DNA of 64,000 nucleotides from Alphaproteobacteria bacterium (GTDB lineage: Bacteria; Pseudomonadota; Alphaproteobacteria; Rhodobacterales; Rhodobacteraceae), in contig JAUHZO010000005.1 of the NCBI GenBank assembly GCA_030425925.1, positions 202,306 to 266,305 on the forward strand. The letters run 5' to 3'. Position numbers and translations under genes: made by a program. Under the pieces are notes generated by a model that did not search any database, was not told where the DNA came from, and saw only the letters and a list, made by a program, of their open reading frames with translations. Within the stretch, counting starts at the first letter, position 1. Every line of letters starts with the position of its first letter. Positions 1 to 8,478 of the stretch are shown here, piece by piece.

Positions 1-1298
1 ATGGAGGCATCATAGGTGACCTGTGCAGCCGGCGTGACCTCGACGATTTCGAGCAGGTCAAATTCCGAGGTCGGGTTTTCCTTGCCCTTCACCACGAGCA
101 CGTCCTTGAAGCACTGGTGGTCTTCGGCGCGGTAGAGGGTCGGGCCGTTGCCCATGCCGTCGAACTCGAAGCCTTCCAGCGCCTCGACAACCGCGCAGGG
201 GTTGAACGACCCGGCGCGCTCCACGGCGTCTGCATAGAGCAGGGCCTGGACGTAGCAGGTGTGTGCCGCCTGCGACGGCGGGAAGCCGTACTTGGTGCCG
301 AAGGACTTCACGAAGGCCTTGGTGCCCTCATCCTGCAGCGACCAGTGCCAGTTGGTCGAGCCGAAGATGCCCTTCACGTTCTCGCCCGCACCGCGTGCCA
401 TCAGGCGCGAGTAGAGCGGAACGATGATCTCGAAGTTCTTACCGTTCACCAGCTTGTCGCGCAGACCGAACTGGACCGCGTTGGTCAGCGAGTTCACCAT
501 GTTCCCGCCGTAATGGTTCAGGACCAGAACGTCGGCACCCGACTGCAGCACCGGGGCGATGTAGGACGAGAAGTCGGTCTGGGTCAGCGGCGTGCGCACG
601 GCGGCGACGGTTTCCCAGCCCAGGGCCTCGGTCGAGGTCTTGACCGCTTCCTCGGTGGTGTAGCCCCAGTTGTAGTCGGCGGTCAGGTGATAGGCCTTGC
701 GGTCATTGCCGTAGTTGGCGGCGAGGATCGGCGCAAGCGCGGCACCCGACATGTAGGAGTTGAAGAAATGGCGGAAGCCGTTTGCCTTCTTGTCCTTGCC
801 GGTGGTGTCGTTCGAGTGGGTCAGGCCCGCCATGAAGATCACGCCGGCTTCCTGGCAGAGCGCCTGCACGGCCACGGCCACGCCCGAGGACGAACCGCCG
901 GTGATCATCACCGCGCCGTCCTTTTCGATCATCGACTTGGCCGAGGCGCGGGCGGCGTCCGACTTGGTCTGGGTGTCGCCGGTGACGTATTCCACCTTCT
1001 TGCCCAGGATGCCGTTGCCCTGCAGGGCCTTCGACGAGAAGGTGTTCATCATGCCGCCGTCGCCTTCACCGTTCAGGTGCTCGACAGCCAGTTCGTAGGC
1101 GCGCAGTTCGTCGGCACCTTCGTCGGCATAGGGGCCCGACTGGGGCACGTTGAAGCCCAGCGTGACGGTGGACCCGGTGGGGGCGTTGGTAAAGCCCTCG
1201 TGGCCGGCGGCCGAAAGATAGGTCGGCAGCGCCAGGCCGGCCCCTGCAACGGCACCGGTTTTCAGGACGCCGCGGCGAGTCAGAGTGGTCTTGGACAT
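1..1298 (-). CDS. ABC transporter periplasmic substrate-binding protein, Tat-exported (partial, runs off left edge)
   Basis: This is a type-1 periplasmic binding protein of the branched-chain amino acid/urea/short-chain amide class (Peripla_BP_6-like). It captures a small solute in the periplasm for an ABC importer whose other subunits must lie left of the window. 432 codons are visible with no stop. The start is ATG at 1298 behind a strong GGAGG ribosome site. The N-terminus has a twin-arginine signal (TRRGVLK followed by an Ala/Gly/Leu-rich segment ending near ALPTYLSA), so export is probably by Tat. The mature part has the usual two-lobe pattern, with GGSSSG near the first ligand loop. It is divergent from the XRE short-chain fatty acyl regulator at 1517, which may control it. 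The substrate cannot be told from sequence; a short-chain carboxylate or amide is an inference from the neighbour. Confidence 0.85.
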   Translation of the reverse strand, partial: MSKTTLTRRGVLKTGAVAGAGLALPTYLSAAGHEGFTNAPTGSTVTLGFNVPQSGPYADEGADELRAYELAVEHLNGEGDGGMMNTFSSKALQGNGILGKKVEYVTGDTQTKSDAARASAKSMIEKDGAVMITGGSSSGVAVAVQALCQEAGVIFMAGLTHSNDTTGKDKKANGFRHFFNSYMSGAALAPILAANYGNDRKAYHLTADYNWGYTTEEAVKTSTEALGWETVAAVRTPLTQTDFSSYIAPVLQSGADVLVLNHYGGNMVNSLTNAVQFGLRDKLVNGKNFEIIVPLYSRLMARGAGENVKGIFGSTNWHWSLQDEGTKAFVKSFGTKYGFPPSQAAHTCYVQALLYADAVERAGSFNPCAVVEALEGFEFDGMGNGPTLYRAEDHQCFKDVLVVKGKENPTSEFDLLEIVEVTPAAQVTYDAS

Positions 1299-1359
1299 AA
1301 AATCCTCCCGTTTCGTGGAATGCAGCGCGGGCTCCTCATTCCCGGCGCTGCGGGCACGG

Positions 1360-1446
1360 TTGTGCAAAAACAGTATCGCAGAGGCGGTGAAAAGCAGGCA
1401 ACAAGCGCTTTTGTCGCAAGGGTTTTTTGGTAAAGACTTGCAAAGT
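1360..1446. promoter_or_regulatory. Divergent promoter region with TTGCAAA-like motifs (possible XRE/ScfR operator)
   Basis: The 218 bp between the divergent genes hold ACTTGCAAAGT at 1436-1446, a dyad with arms ACTT/AAGT, and a related TTGTGCAAAAA at 1360-1370. RamB-type regulators of acetate metabolism are known to bind TTTGCAAA-like sequences, and a regulator of that family starts at 1517. Assigning these sites as operators is inference. Confidence 0.3.
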
Positions 1447-1516
1447 GCGCCATGGTATTCTGTAAATGCCTTTATGTTGCGGCGCAGAAACCCCTTGATT
1501 ACGCAAAGGAAAGCGG

Positions 1517-2815
1517 ATGGCGCGGGACACGCTTACGGGATCGCGGATCCGCGAACGGCGCATCGCGCTGGGGCTGCGGCAGGCGGCGCTTGCGCAGGCG
1601 GTGGGCATTTCCGCCTCGTATCTCAACCTGATCGAACACAACCGCCGCAGAATCGGCGGCAAGCTGCTGGTGGCAATCGCGCAGCGCCTGGGGGTCGAAC
1701 CGGCGCTGCTGAGCGAAGGCGCCGGTGCCGCGCTGATCGCCTCGCTGCGTGAGGCCGCCTCGGACCTGCCGCAGGCCGGGGCAGAGCTGGACCGGATCGA
1801 CGAATTCGCCGGGCGGTTCCCGGGCTGGGCGCAGCTTCTGGCCCAGAGCCGGACGCGCATCGCGGCGCTGGAGCGCAGTGTCGACGCCCTGACCGACCGG
1901 TTGACCCATGACCCGCATCTGGCGGCTTCGCTGCACGAGATGCTGTCGACGGTGACGGCGATCCGCTCGTCGGCCTCGATCCTGGCCGAACCCGGCGAGG
2001 TGGACCCGGAATGGCAGGCGCGCTTTCATCGCAACATCTACGAGGACAGCGCGCGGCTGGCCGACACGAGCCGCGCGCTGGTGGCCTATCTGGAGGCCGA
2101 CGAGACCACCGAGACCGCCACCGGCACCCCGCAGGAGGAACTGGACGCGTTGCAGGACCGCATCGGGCACCGGGTGGCGGAGCTTGAGGACGGGGCGGCC
2201 CCGGTCGAGGTGGCGGCACGGCTGGGCGCGGCGCTGACACCGCTGGCGCAGCAGATGCTGCGGGCCTGGCTCGATCGCTATGCCGCGGATGCCGCGGCGC
2301 TTCCGGCGGCGGCGCTGCGGCGGGCGGTGGCGGCGCAGGGGCTGGACCCCGGGCGGCTGTCGCAGGCGCTGGGATGCGATCCGGCACAGGTCATGCGGCG
2401 GCTTGCAGCCCTGCCGGATGCCGATGTGCCGCAGGCCGTGGGGCTTGCGATCTGCGACGCCTCTGGCGCGCTGACGTTCCGCAAGCCCTTGCCGGAGTTC
2501 CCGATGCCGCGGTTCGGGGCGGCCTGTCCGCTCTGGCCGCTTTACCAGGCGCTGAGCCGGCCGCATGTGATCCTGGCGCAGGCGCTGAGCGCAGCGGGTC
2601 GGCAGGGCGGCCCGTTCCGGGCCTATGCCGTGGCGCTGCCCTGCGGGCTGCCCGAAACCGGCTGCGAGCCGCGCTATCAGGCGCACATGCTGGTGACCGG
2701 GCCCGCCGATACGGGTGCGCTGCCGGTGGCCGAACTGGGCGTGTCCTGCCGCATCTGCCCGCGCCGGGACTGCCCGGCGCGGCGCGAGCCCACCATTCTG
2801 GCCGGCACGGCGTAA
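1517..2815 (+). CDS. XRE-family short-chain fatty acyl regulator (ScfR/RamB-like) with embedded DHp-like domain
   Basis: This is a 432-aa DNA-binding regulator. Residues 9-63 form a helix-turn-helix of the Cro/C1 type (SYLNLIEHNRR is the recognition region). The C-terminal 130 residues match the short-chain fatty acyl regulator domain (DUF2083), with a cysteine cluster C411, C414, C419. RamB relatives control acetate and propionate metabolism genes. No M78 peptidase-like domain is seen. Instead residues about 125-195 align with the HisKA/DHp domain of the kinase at 3582: L-H140-E141...T147-A-I149-R150 matches S-H-E...T-S-I-R, and a second helix containing EDSARL matches DESLRL. The ATG at 1517 follows an AAGGAAAG ribosome site. 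The gene is divergent from the binding protein and about 100 bp upstream of the REC gene. Family assignment is confident; the DHp-like reading is my alignment by eye. Confidence 0.85.
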   Translation: MARDTLTGSRIRERRIALGLRQAALAQAVGISASYLNLIEHNRRRIGGKLLVAIAQRLGVEPALLSEGAGAALIASLREAASDLPQAGAELDRIDEFAGRFPGWAQLLAQSRTRIAALERSVDALTDRLTHDPHLAASLHEMLSTVTAIRSSASILAEPGEVDPEWQARFHRNIYEDSARLADTSRALVAYLEADETTETATGTPQEELDALQDRIGHRVAELEDGAAPVEVAARLGAALTPLAQQMLRAWLDRYAADAAALPAAALRRAVAAQGLDPGRLSQALGCDPAQVMRRLAALPDADVPQAVGLAICDASGALTFRKPLPEFPMPRFGAACPLWPLYQALSRPHVILAQALSAAGRQGGPFRAYAVALPCGLPETGCEPRYQAHMLVTGPADTGALPVAELGVSCRICPRRDCPARREPTILAGTA

Positions 2816-2911
2816 CAGTCTTTTGACAGTGGTGGAATCTTGCGGGTAAAGTCCCCCTGACCACAGGTGAGAACGCCGCCCAACGGCGCGCCTGGGGGGA
2901 GGGGGAATGAC

Positions 2912-3280
2912 ATGGGCGGTCACGTTCTGCTGATCGAGGATGAACCGAACATCATCGAGGCGATCCGGTTCATCCTGTCGCGTGAAGGCTGGCGGGTGCA
3001 CACGCATTCCGACGGGCGCAGCGCCGTGGACGTGGTGCGGGAACGGGCCCCCGACGTGCTGATTCTCGACGTGATGCTGCCCGGCCGGTCGGGCTATGAC
3101 ATCCTGCGAGACCTGCGCGGCGATCCCGCCACCGCCGGGCTCAAGGTGCTGATGCTGACGGCGCGCGGGCAGAACCGCGATCGCGAAATGGCCGAGCAGG
3201 TGGGCGTCAACATGTTCATGACCAAGCCGTTCTCCAATGCCGAGGTGCTGGAGGCGGTGCGCACGTTGTCGGCCCCGTGA
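2912..3280 (+). CDS. REC-only (single-domain) response regulator
   Basis: This 122-aa protein consists of one receiver domain and no output domain. The key residues are present: acidic pair E9/D10, phospho-acceptor D53 in LILDVMLPG, T83 and K105 in MTKPF. It should receive phosphate from a histidine kinase and either pass it on or act by protein contact. I chose ATG 2912 because GGGGGAGGGGG sits just upstream; a GTG at 2867 in the same frame would add 15 residues with no homology. Its stop overlaps the start of the next gene (GTGA), and the SLC5-STAC kinase follows, so that kinase is the probable partner. CheY-like or Spo0F-like relay roles are both possible. Confidence 0.88.
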   Translation: MGGHVLLIEDEPNIIEAIRFILSREGWRVHTHSDGRSAVDVVRERAPDVLILDVMLPGRSGYDILRDLRGDPATAGLKVLMLTARGQNRDREMAEQVGVNMFMTKPFSNAEVLEAVRTLSAP

Positions 3281-3585
3281 GCGCGCCGGGCATGGCAGAC
3301 GACCCGGCAGACGAGTCCGGCCCCGTTCCGCTGTTTGTCGAGCGTCACACCTATCGGCGGCGGCGGCTTATGGATGCGATCCGCGCCCTGCCGGTGCTGG
3401 GCGTGGTGCTGTGGATGCTGCCGATGCTCTGGGCATTACCCGGCGCGGGAATGCGCGGAGCGGCGGCGCTGATCTATCTCTTTGCCGTCTGGATCGGCCT
3501 GATCGCCCTGGCCGGAGGTCTGCTTCTGGCCCTGCGCCTGTGGGAACGGCGCGCCGGACTGGACCACGGGGAGCGCGGGCGGTGA
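3277..3585 (+). CDS. Small two-TM membrane protein coupled to the SLC5-kinase
   Basis: This is a 102-aa protein with two hydrophobic helices (about residues 40-57 and 62-87) and a charged N-terminus with the run TYRRRR just before the first helix, so the N-terminus is likely cytoplasmic. It starts at a GTG overlapping the stop of the REC gene, with a possible ATG at 3292, and its TGA overlaps the GTG of the kinase gene. I do not recognise a named family. Small membrane partners are known for some SLC5-type transporters (DUF485/DUF4212), but the typical signatures of those are not seen here. Tight coupling on both sides suggests a subunit or accessory of the kinase-transporter. Confidence 0.7.
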   Translation: MSAPGMADDPADESGPVPLFVERHTYRRRRLMDAIRALPVLGVVLWMLPMLWALPGAGMRGAAALIYLFAVWIGLIALAGGLLLALRLWERRAGLDHGERGR

Positions 3586-6266
3586 CGACGCTCAACGGGC
3601 TGGCGGCGATCTCGGTCGCCTATGTGCTGCTGCTTTTCGCCGTGGCTTTCGTGGCCGAGCGTGTGGCCTGGCGCGGCCATGGCCGCTGGCTGAGCGCACC
3701 GGTCATCTATACGCTGTCGCTGTCGATCTATTGCACGGCATGGACATTCTACGGTGCCGTGGGCTCGGCCGCGCGCAACGGGTTCGAATACCTGACGATC
3801 TATCTTGGTCCTTCGCTGGTGATGATCGGCTGGTGGTGGGGGCTGCGCAAGCTGGTGCGGATCGGGCGCAGCAACCGCATCACCTCGATCGCCGACCTGC
3901 TGTCGTCGCGTTATGGCAAGTCCAACCTGCTGGGGATCGGGGTCACGATCCTCGCCGTGGTGGGCACCACACCCTATATCGCGCTCCAGCTGCAATCGGT
4001 GACGCTGAGCGTCGAGGCCTTTGCCAGCGTCGATCCCGAAACCGCCGGACAGGGGCGTCATACCGCGCTTTGGGTGGCGCTGGGGCTGGCGCTGTTCACG
4101 GTGATCTTCGGTACCCGGAGTCTCGATGCCAACGAACGCCATCACGGGGTGGTCATGGCCATCGCGGTCGAGGCGGTGGTCAAGCTGGCGGCGCTGCTGG
4201 CGGTGGGGGTGTTCGTGGTCTGGGGGCTGTCGGGCGGCGTGGGGGCCACGCTGGCCCGCATCGACGCCTCGCCGCTGGCCGACTGGACGGTGCCCGGCGG
4301 GCGCTGGGCGGGGCTTACTCTGCTGTCGGCCGCCGCCTTCCTCTGCCTGCCGCGCATGTTCCAGGTGCTGGTGGTCGAGAACGACAACGACGCGCAGCTG
4401 CGCATGGCCGCCTGGGCCTTTCCGCTGTACCTGATGCTGATGAGCCTGTTCATCGTGCCGATTGCGGTGGTCGGGCTCGAGATGCTGCCGCCGGGCAGCA
4501 ATCCCGACCTGTTCGTGCTGACACTGCCCCTGTCGCAGGGCCGGGACGGGCTGGCGGTGATGTCGTTCCTGGGCGGGTTCAGCTCGGCCACCTCGATGGT
4601 GATCGTCGCCGCGATTGCGCTGTCGACGATGGTGTCGAACCACGTGGTCATGCCGCTCTGGCTGCATTACCGCGAAGGCGGGGCCAGCGTGTCCGGGGAT
4701 GTGCGCAACGTGGTGTTGCTGTCGCGGCGTCTGTCCATCGCCGGGGTGCTGGCGCTGGGCTACCTGTATTACAAGCTGTCGGGCGGCGGCGAGGCGCTGG
4801 CGGTGATCGGGCTGGTGTCGTTCACCGGGGTGGCGCAGGTGCTGCCGGCGATGATGGCGGGGCTGTTCTGGCGCGGGGCGACGCGCAACGGGGCGCTGGC
4901 GGGGCTGTCGGTGGGGTTTGCGGTGTGGCTTTACACGCTGTACCTGCCCAGCCTCGGAACCGGCTCGGTGCTGCCGCCATCGTTCTTTTCCGAAGGGCCG
5001 CTGGGCCTGGCCTGGCTGCGGCCCGATGCGCTGTTCGGGATCGGCGGGCTGGATCCGCTGATGCATGCGGTGTTGTGGAGCCTGCTGCTAAACACGCTGG
5101 TGTTCTTCACCGTCTCGCTGCTCAGCTTCCCGTCGCCGCTGGAGCGGCTGCAGGGGGCGCAATTCGTCAGCATCCAGCAGACCCCGGGCCGGGCGCGGCG
5201 CTGGACCGGCGGCGTGGCCGAGGCCGAAGACCTGATGGTGATGACCCAGCGCATCCTTGGCGCGCCCGAGGCGCACGCACTGTTCCTGCGCGAGGCGCAG
5301 AAACAGGGCATGCCGGGCCCGCTGCCCGAACCCACCGCCGATTTCCTGGAAACGCTGGAGCGCGAGCTGGCCGGATCGGTTGGGGCGGCAACGGCCCATG
5401 CCATGGTCAGCCAGATTGTCGGGGGATCGGCCGTGTCGGTCGAGGACCTGATGGCGGTGGCGGACGAGACCCAGCAGATGGTGGAATACTCCGCCCGGCT
5501 GGAGGCGCAATCGCAGGAACTGACCCGCACCGCGCGGCAGCTGCGCGAGGCCAACCGCAAGCTGACCCAGCTTTCCGTGCAGAAGGACGCCTTTCTCAGC
5601 CAGATCAGCCACGAATTGCGCACGCCCATGACCTCGATCCGGGCGTTTTCCGAAATCCTGCGCGATGGCGACGGGCTGGGGCCGGAAGAGCAGACGCGCT
5701 ATGCCTCGATCATCCATGACGAATCGCTGCGCCTGACCCGGTTGCTGGACGATCTGCTGGATCTCAGCGTGCTCGAGAACGGCCAGGTCAGCCTGAACAT
5801 GCGCGACGGACGGCTGTCGGACCTGCTGGACCGCGCGGTCGCTGCGGCGGCGGCCAGTGACGAGGGCAGCGGGCTGAGGATCGTGCGGGTCGAGGCGGAT
5901 GAAGACCACTGGCTTTACACCGATATCGACCGGCTGAGCCAGGTGTTCATCAACCTCATCGCCAATGCGCGCAAGTATTGCGATGCCGACGCGCCCAGCC
6001 TGGAGATCCGCGTCTGCGAAGAGGGCGGAGACCTGGTGATCGACTTTATCGACAACGGCACCGGCGTCGCCACCGAGGCGCAGGAGATGATCTTCGAGAA
6101 ATTCGCCCGTGTGAGCGACCGCGAGGCCGGGGGGGCCGGGCTGGGGCTGGCGATCTCGCGCCAGATCATGACCCGGCTGGGCGGGGCGATCAGCTATCTG
6201 CCGGGGCAGGGCGGCGCGGCCTTCCGCGTGGTTCTGCCGCAGGCCGCGGCCCTGGCGGCGCAATAA
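3582..6266 (+). CDS. SLC5 (Na+/solute symporter)-STAC-histidine kinase, CrbS-like
   Basis: This is an 894-aa inner-membrane sensor. Residues about 1-516 form the multi-helix sodium:solute symporter (SSS/SLC5) domain. Residues about 545-625 fit the STAC linker, and a coiled coil (about 630-670) leads into HisKA with H677 in SHELRTP. A HATPase_c domain with DNGTG and GGAGLGLAIS motifs completes it. Relatives such as CrbS of Vibrio and Pseudomonas sense acetate and switch on acetyl-CoA synthetase; a PAS domain is not evident here. The start is GTG 3582, overlapping the previous stop as GTGA; an upstream ATG in frame at 3237 would add 115 residues translated from inside other genes and is rejected. 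Partners are likely the REC protein and perhaps the XRE regulator. A short-chain carboxylate ligand is inference from family and context. Confidence 0.9.
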   Translation: MTTLNGLAAISVAYVLLLFAVAFVAERVAWRGHGRWLSAPVIYTLSLSIYCTAWTFYGAVGSAARNGFEYLTIYLGPSLVMIGWWWGLRKLVRIGRSNRITSIADLLSSRYGKSNLLGIGVTILAVVGTTPYIALQLQSVTLSVEAFASVDPETAGQGRHTALWVALGLALFTVIFGTRSLDANERHHGVVMAIAVEAVVKLAALLAVGVFVVWGLSGGVGATLARIDASPLADWTVPGGRWAGLTLLSAAAFLCLPRMFQVLVVENDNDAQLRMAAWAFPLYLMLMSLFIVPIAVVGLEMLPPGSNPDLFVLTLPLSQGRDGLAVMSFLGGFSSATSMVIVAAIALSTMVSNHVVMPLWLHYREGGASVSGDVRNVVLLSRRLSIAGVLALGYLYYKLSGGGEALAVIGLVSFTGVAQVLPAMMAGLFWRGATRNGALAGLSVGFAVWLYTLYLPSLGTGSVLPPSFFSEGPLGLAWLRPDALFGIGGLDPLMHAVLWSLLLNTLVFFTVSLLSFPSPLERLQGAQFVSIQQTPGRARRWTGGVAEAEDLMVMTQRILGAPEAHALFLREAQKQGMPGPLPEPTADFLETLERELAGSVGAATAHAMVSQIVGGSAVSVEDLMAVADETQQMVEYSARLEAQSQELTRTARQLREANRKLTQLSVQKDAFLSQISHELRTPMTSIRAFSEILRDGDGLGPEEQTRYASIIHDESLRLTRLLDDLLDLSVLENGQVSLNMRDGRLSDLLDRAVAAAAASDEGSGLRIVRVEADEDHWLYTDIDRLSQVFINLIANARKYCDADAPSLEIRVCEEGGDLVIDFIDNGTGVATEAQEMIFEKFARVSDREAGGAGLGLAISRQIMTRLGGAISYLPGQGGAAFRVVLPQAAALAAQ

Positions 6267-6347
6267 TCCGGCAGGTCTCAAGCTGTTGGTAACCAAATCG
6301 CGCCATACCTCTTGCCAAGGGCAATGGCAGGGTAGGCGATTTCCGGT

Positions 6348-7460
6348 ATGTCAGGGCAGGATGCGCGACAGGACGTTCTGGGCCGCAAGGCGGACGCGGC
6401 GCAGCGCGCGTTCGAGGCGCGCGGCATGTCGCCGTCCAAGGCGCTGCGCCGGGCGTTGTCCCGCACCGCCGACGTGTTGTGGGATCTGGCCCTCGTGGTG
6501 CACGGCGTCTCGGTGGATCTGCTTGACCAGGACGGGGTGACCGCCTCGCTGGGCGAGGATGATCTGCTGGTGTTGCTGGACGGCCCTGACGGCGCCACCG
6601 GTTTCGCCGCGCTGGACCGGCAGGTCCTGACCGGCCTTGTCGAGGTGCAGACGATCCAGCAGGTCACCTCGATGCCCGTGGACGAACGTGCGCTGACGGC
6701 CACGGATGCCGCGATGGTTGCGCCGATGCTGGATGGCACGATGGCGCGCTTTGCCGAAAATCTTGACGAACACCCGCTCCGGGCCGAGCTTGAGGGGTTT
6801 CGCTTTGGCGCCATGGTCGAAGACCGGCGGATGGTGGCGCTGATTCTGGATGCCGCGCAATACCGCGCGTTTCGCGCCGATCTGGACCTTGCGCTGGGCC
6901 GCCGCCGCGGGACGCTGTCGCTGATCCTGCCGGAACGGCGCGCCACCCGCGCAGGTGCCGCCGGTCAACCCGGCGCGCCCGGCCCGCACGAGGCGCTGTT
7001 CAAGGCGGTGCCGGTGCGGCTGGAGACCGTTCTGGCGCGGGTCAGCATGCCGCTGCGCGCCGCCTCGCGGCTGCGCCCGGGCGACGTGCTGCCGCTGACG
7101 CAGGATTGCATCGACCGGGCCGAGCTGCGCACCGGCTCTGGCCAGCTGGTGGCCCGGGGACGGTTCGGCCAGTTGATGGGGATGCGCGCGGTGCGGATCA
7201 ACTGGCCCTGCACGGCGGCCCCGGCCATGGCCGCCGATGCCGCAAATGCAGCCGAAACGCCCGCGCCGGATACACCACCGCCGCCCGAACCCACGCCCGA
7301 GGCACCGCAGGCCGCCCTGCCCGATCTTGTGCCGGACCCTCCGGCGGACGACGCCATTCCAGAGGGAGAGGACTTTCCCGATCTGCCGCCGCTCGATTTC
7401 GAAACCGAGATGGCGGAATTCGACGGGCTGGCGGATTTCGAAACCGTCGAGGAAAGCTGA
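6348..7460 (+). CDS. FliM/SctQ-like SpoA-domain protein, not in a flagellar locus
   Basis: This 370-aa protein has a middle region (about 30-190) resembling the FliM/YscQ middle domain, with LLVLLDGPDGATGFAALD. Residues about 221-285 form a SpoA (FliM_C/FliN) domain with VPVRLETVLARVSMPL and the RPGDVLPL turn. An acidic, proline-rich tail of about 80 residues ends it. SpoA proteins build the C-ring of flagella and type III secretion machines, but no flagellar or secretion gene is nearby. It lies 81 bp after the kinase gene on the same strand and may be cotranscribed. The ribosome site before ATG 6348 is weak. Role unknown; the fold assignment is good, and a signalling link to the kinase is inference. 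Confidence 0.8.
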   Translation: MSGQDARQDVLGRKADAAQRAFEARGMSPSKALRRALSRTADVLWDLALVVHGVSVDLLDQDGVTASLGEDDLLVLLDGPDGATGFAALDRQVLTGLVEVQTIQQVTSMPVDERALTATDAAMVAPMLDGTMARFAENLDEHPLRAELEGFRFGAMVEDRRMVALILDAAQYRAFRADLDLALGRRRGTLSLILPERRATRAGAAGQPGAPGPHEALFKAVPVRLETVLARVSMPLRAASRLRPGDVLPLTQDCIDRAELRTGSGQLVARGRFGQLMGMRAVRINWPCTAAPAMAADAANAAETPAPDTPPPPEPTPEAPQAALPDLVPDPPADDAIPEGEDFPDLPPLDFETEMAEFDGLADFETVEES

Positions 7461-7611
7461 GCCTGCGGACCTGCTGCGTCAGGGCCTTTGGCGGTGACAT
7501 TCCGGCCGGGTAAAAAAACGCGCACCGCCCGGGGCCAGACCGGCGGCAAGGTGCGCCGTCACGCGCCTTGCGAGGGACAGCATCGGCACCGCGACGGGCC
7601 GGATGCCGGGA
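7461..7611. other. Intergenic, convergent ends
   Basis: About 150 bp separate the SpoA gene from the convergent sulfur operon. I see no gene and no clear terminator with a T-run here. Confidence 0.5.
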
Positions 7612-8031
7612 TCAGCCTTGCGACATGCTCTCCAGCGTCGGACGCAAGCCGCTCAGGTCATACCCCGCAGCAGAGGTGGCGGCCAGGATGTCGTCCACCG
7701 ACCGCTGTCCCGCCTGTCCCAGCGCCCAGACCACCGAACAGCGCGTGCCCGAGGCACAATAGGCCAGGACCGGACCGCCTGCGCTGTCCACCAGCTCGGC
7801 CTGCCGGGCCACGTTTTCGGGGGTCATGGTCTGGTGGGTCAGTTCCAGCACCGCGAAATCCAGCCCCGCCGCGCGCACCGCGTCGCCAATTGCGGCGGAC
7901 TGGTGGCTGGGTGGCACTTCGCCATCGGGCCGGTTGCAGATGACCCGGGTGATCCCGGCGGCCTTGAGCGCCGGGACATCCTCGACCGCGATCTGCGGCG
8001 AGACGTGGTAGATTGGTGTGATCTGTCGCAT
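7612..8031 (-). CDS. Beta-lactamase-hydrolase-like / DUF442 sulfurtransferase-phosphatase family protein
   Basis: This 139-aa protein belongs to the DUF442 (TIGR01244, Blh N-terminal-like) family with a rhodanese/dual-specificity phosphatase fold. The active loop AYCASGTR carries C92 and R97. In BigR/Blh-type loci this domain acts with a persulfide dioxygenase, handling sulfane sulfur or sulfur transfer during sulfide detoxification. It is the last gene of a minus-strand operon: dioxygenase, two YeeE/YedE halves, then this gene 9 bp after the stop of the second half. The start is ATG 8031. The sulfur role is well supported by context; the exact reaction is not. Confidence 0.85.
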   Translation of the reverse strand: MRQITPIYHVSPQIAVEDVPALKAAGITRVICNRPDGEVPPSHQSAAIGDAVRAAGLDFAVLELTHQTMTPENVARQAELVDSAGGPVLAYCASGTRCSVVWALGQAGQRSVDDILAATSAAGYDLSGLRPTLESMSQG

Positions 8032-8040
8032 GAGATGTGC

Positions 8041-8478
8041 CTATTCTGCAGGAACCGGTCTGTCCAGTCGCGACCGCAGCAGCGGGGCAAGGGCCATGCC
8101 GGTCAGCATTGCCGCGACAAAGACGTAAAGCCCCGCGCCGCCATAGCTCAGCGCCGCGATGGACGGGCCGGGGCAGAGCCCGGCCAGGCCCCAGCCGATG
8201 CCGAACATCACCGAACCGAGGATCAGCTTGCCGTCGATGCGGGTCGAGGGCGGCGGCGGCAGCGGCGTGCCGGTCAGCGCCGTAGTGCGGCGGCGGCGCG
8301 CCAGCCAGGCGAGGGCCATGGGGATCATGGCACCGCCCATGACAAAGGCCAGCGTCGGATCCCAGTTGCCAAAGACATCCAGCCAGCCCTGCACCTTGGT
8401 GGTGTCGGTCATGCCCGAGACGAACAGCCCGGCCCCGAACAGGCCCCCGGCAAGAAACGCAAGTGACAGGCGCAGCAT
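8041..8478 (-). CDS. YeeE/YedE-type sulfur transporter half, DUF6691 (PmpB-like)
   Basis: This 145-aa membrane protein has about four hydrophobic helices. The motif GLCPGPSIA with a cysteine after a Trp-Gly-Leu-rich helix is typical of the second YeeE/YedE half. These proteins move thiosulfate, polysulfide or related sulfur species across the inner membrane, and the pair resembles PmpA/PmpB. The start ATG at 8478 shares one base with the stop of the upstream half (TGATG), so translation is coupled. It probably forms one transporter with the product of the gene before it. Confidence 0.85.
   Translation of the reverse strand: MLRLSLAFLAGGLFGAGLFVSGMTDTTKVQGWLDVFGNWDPTLAFVMGGAMIPMALAWLARRRRTTALTGTPLPPPPSTRIDGKLILGSVMFGIGWGLAGLCPGPSIAALSYGGAGLYVFVAAMLTGMALAPLLRSRLDRPVPAE

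Noticed and set aside
3237..3581. A 115-residue N-terminal extension of the SLC5 kinase
   Set aside because: It would be translated from inside the REC and two-TM genes and is Arg/Pro-rich without homology; the GTG at 3582 has GTGA coupling.
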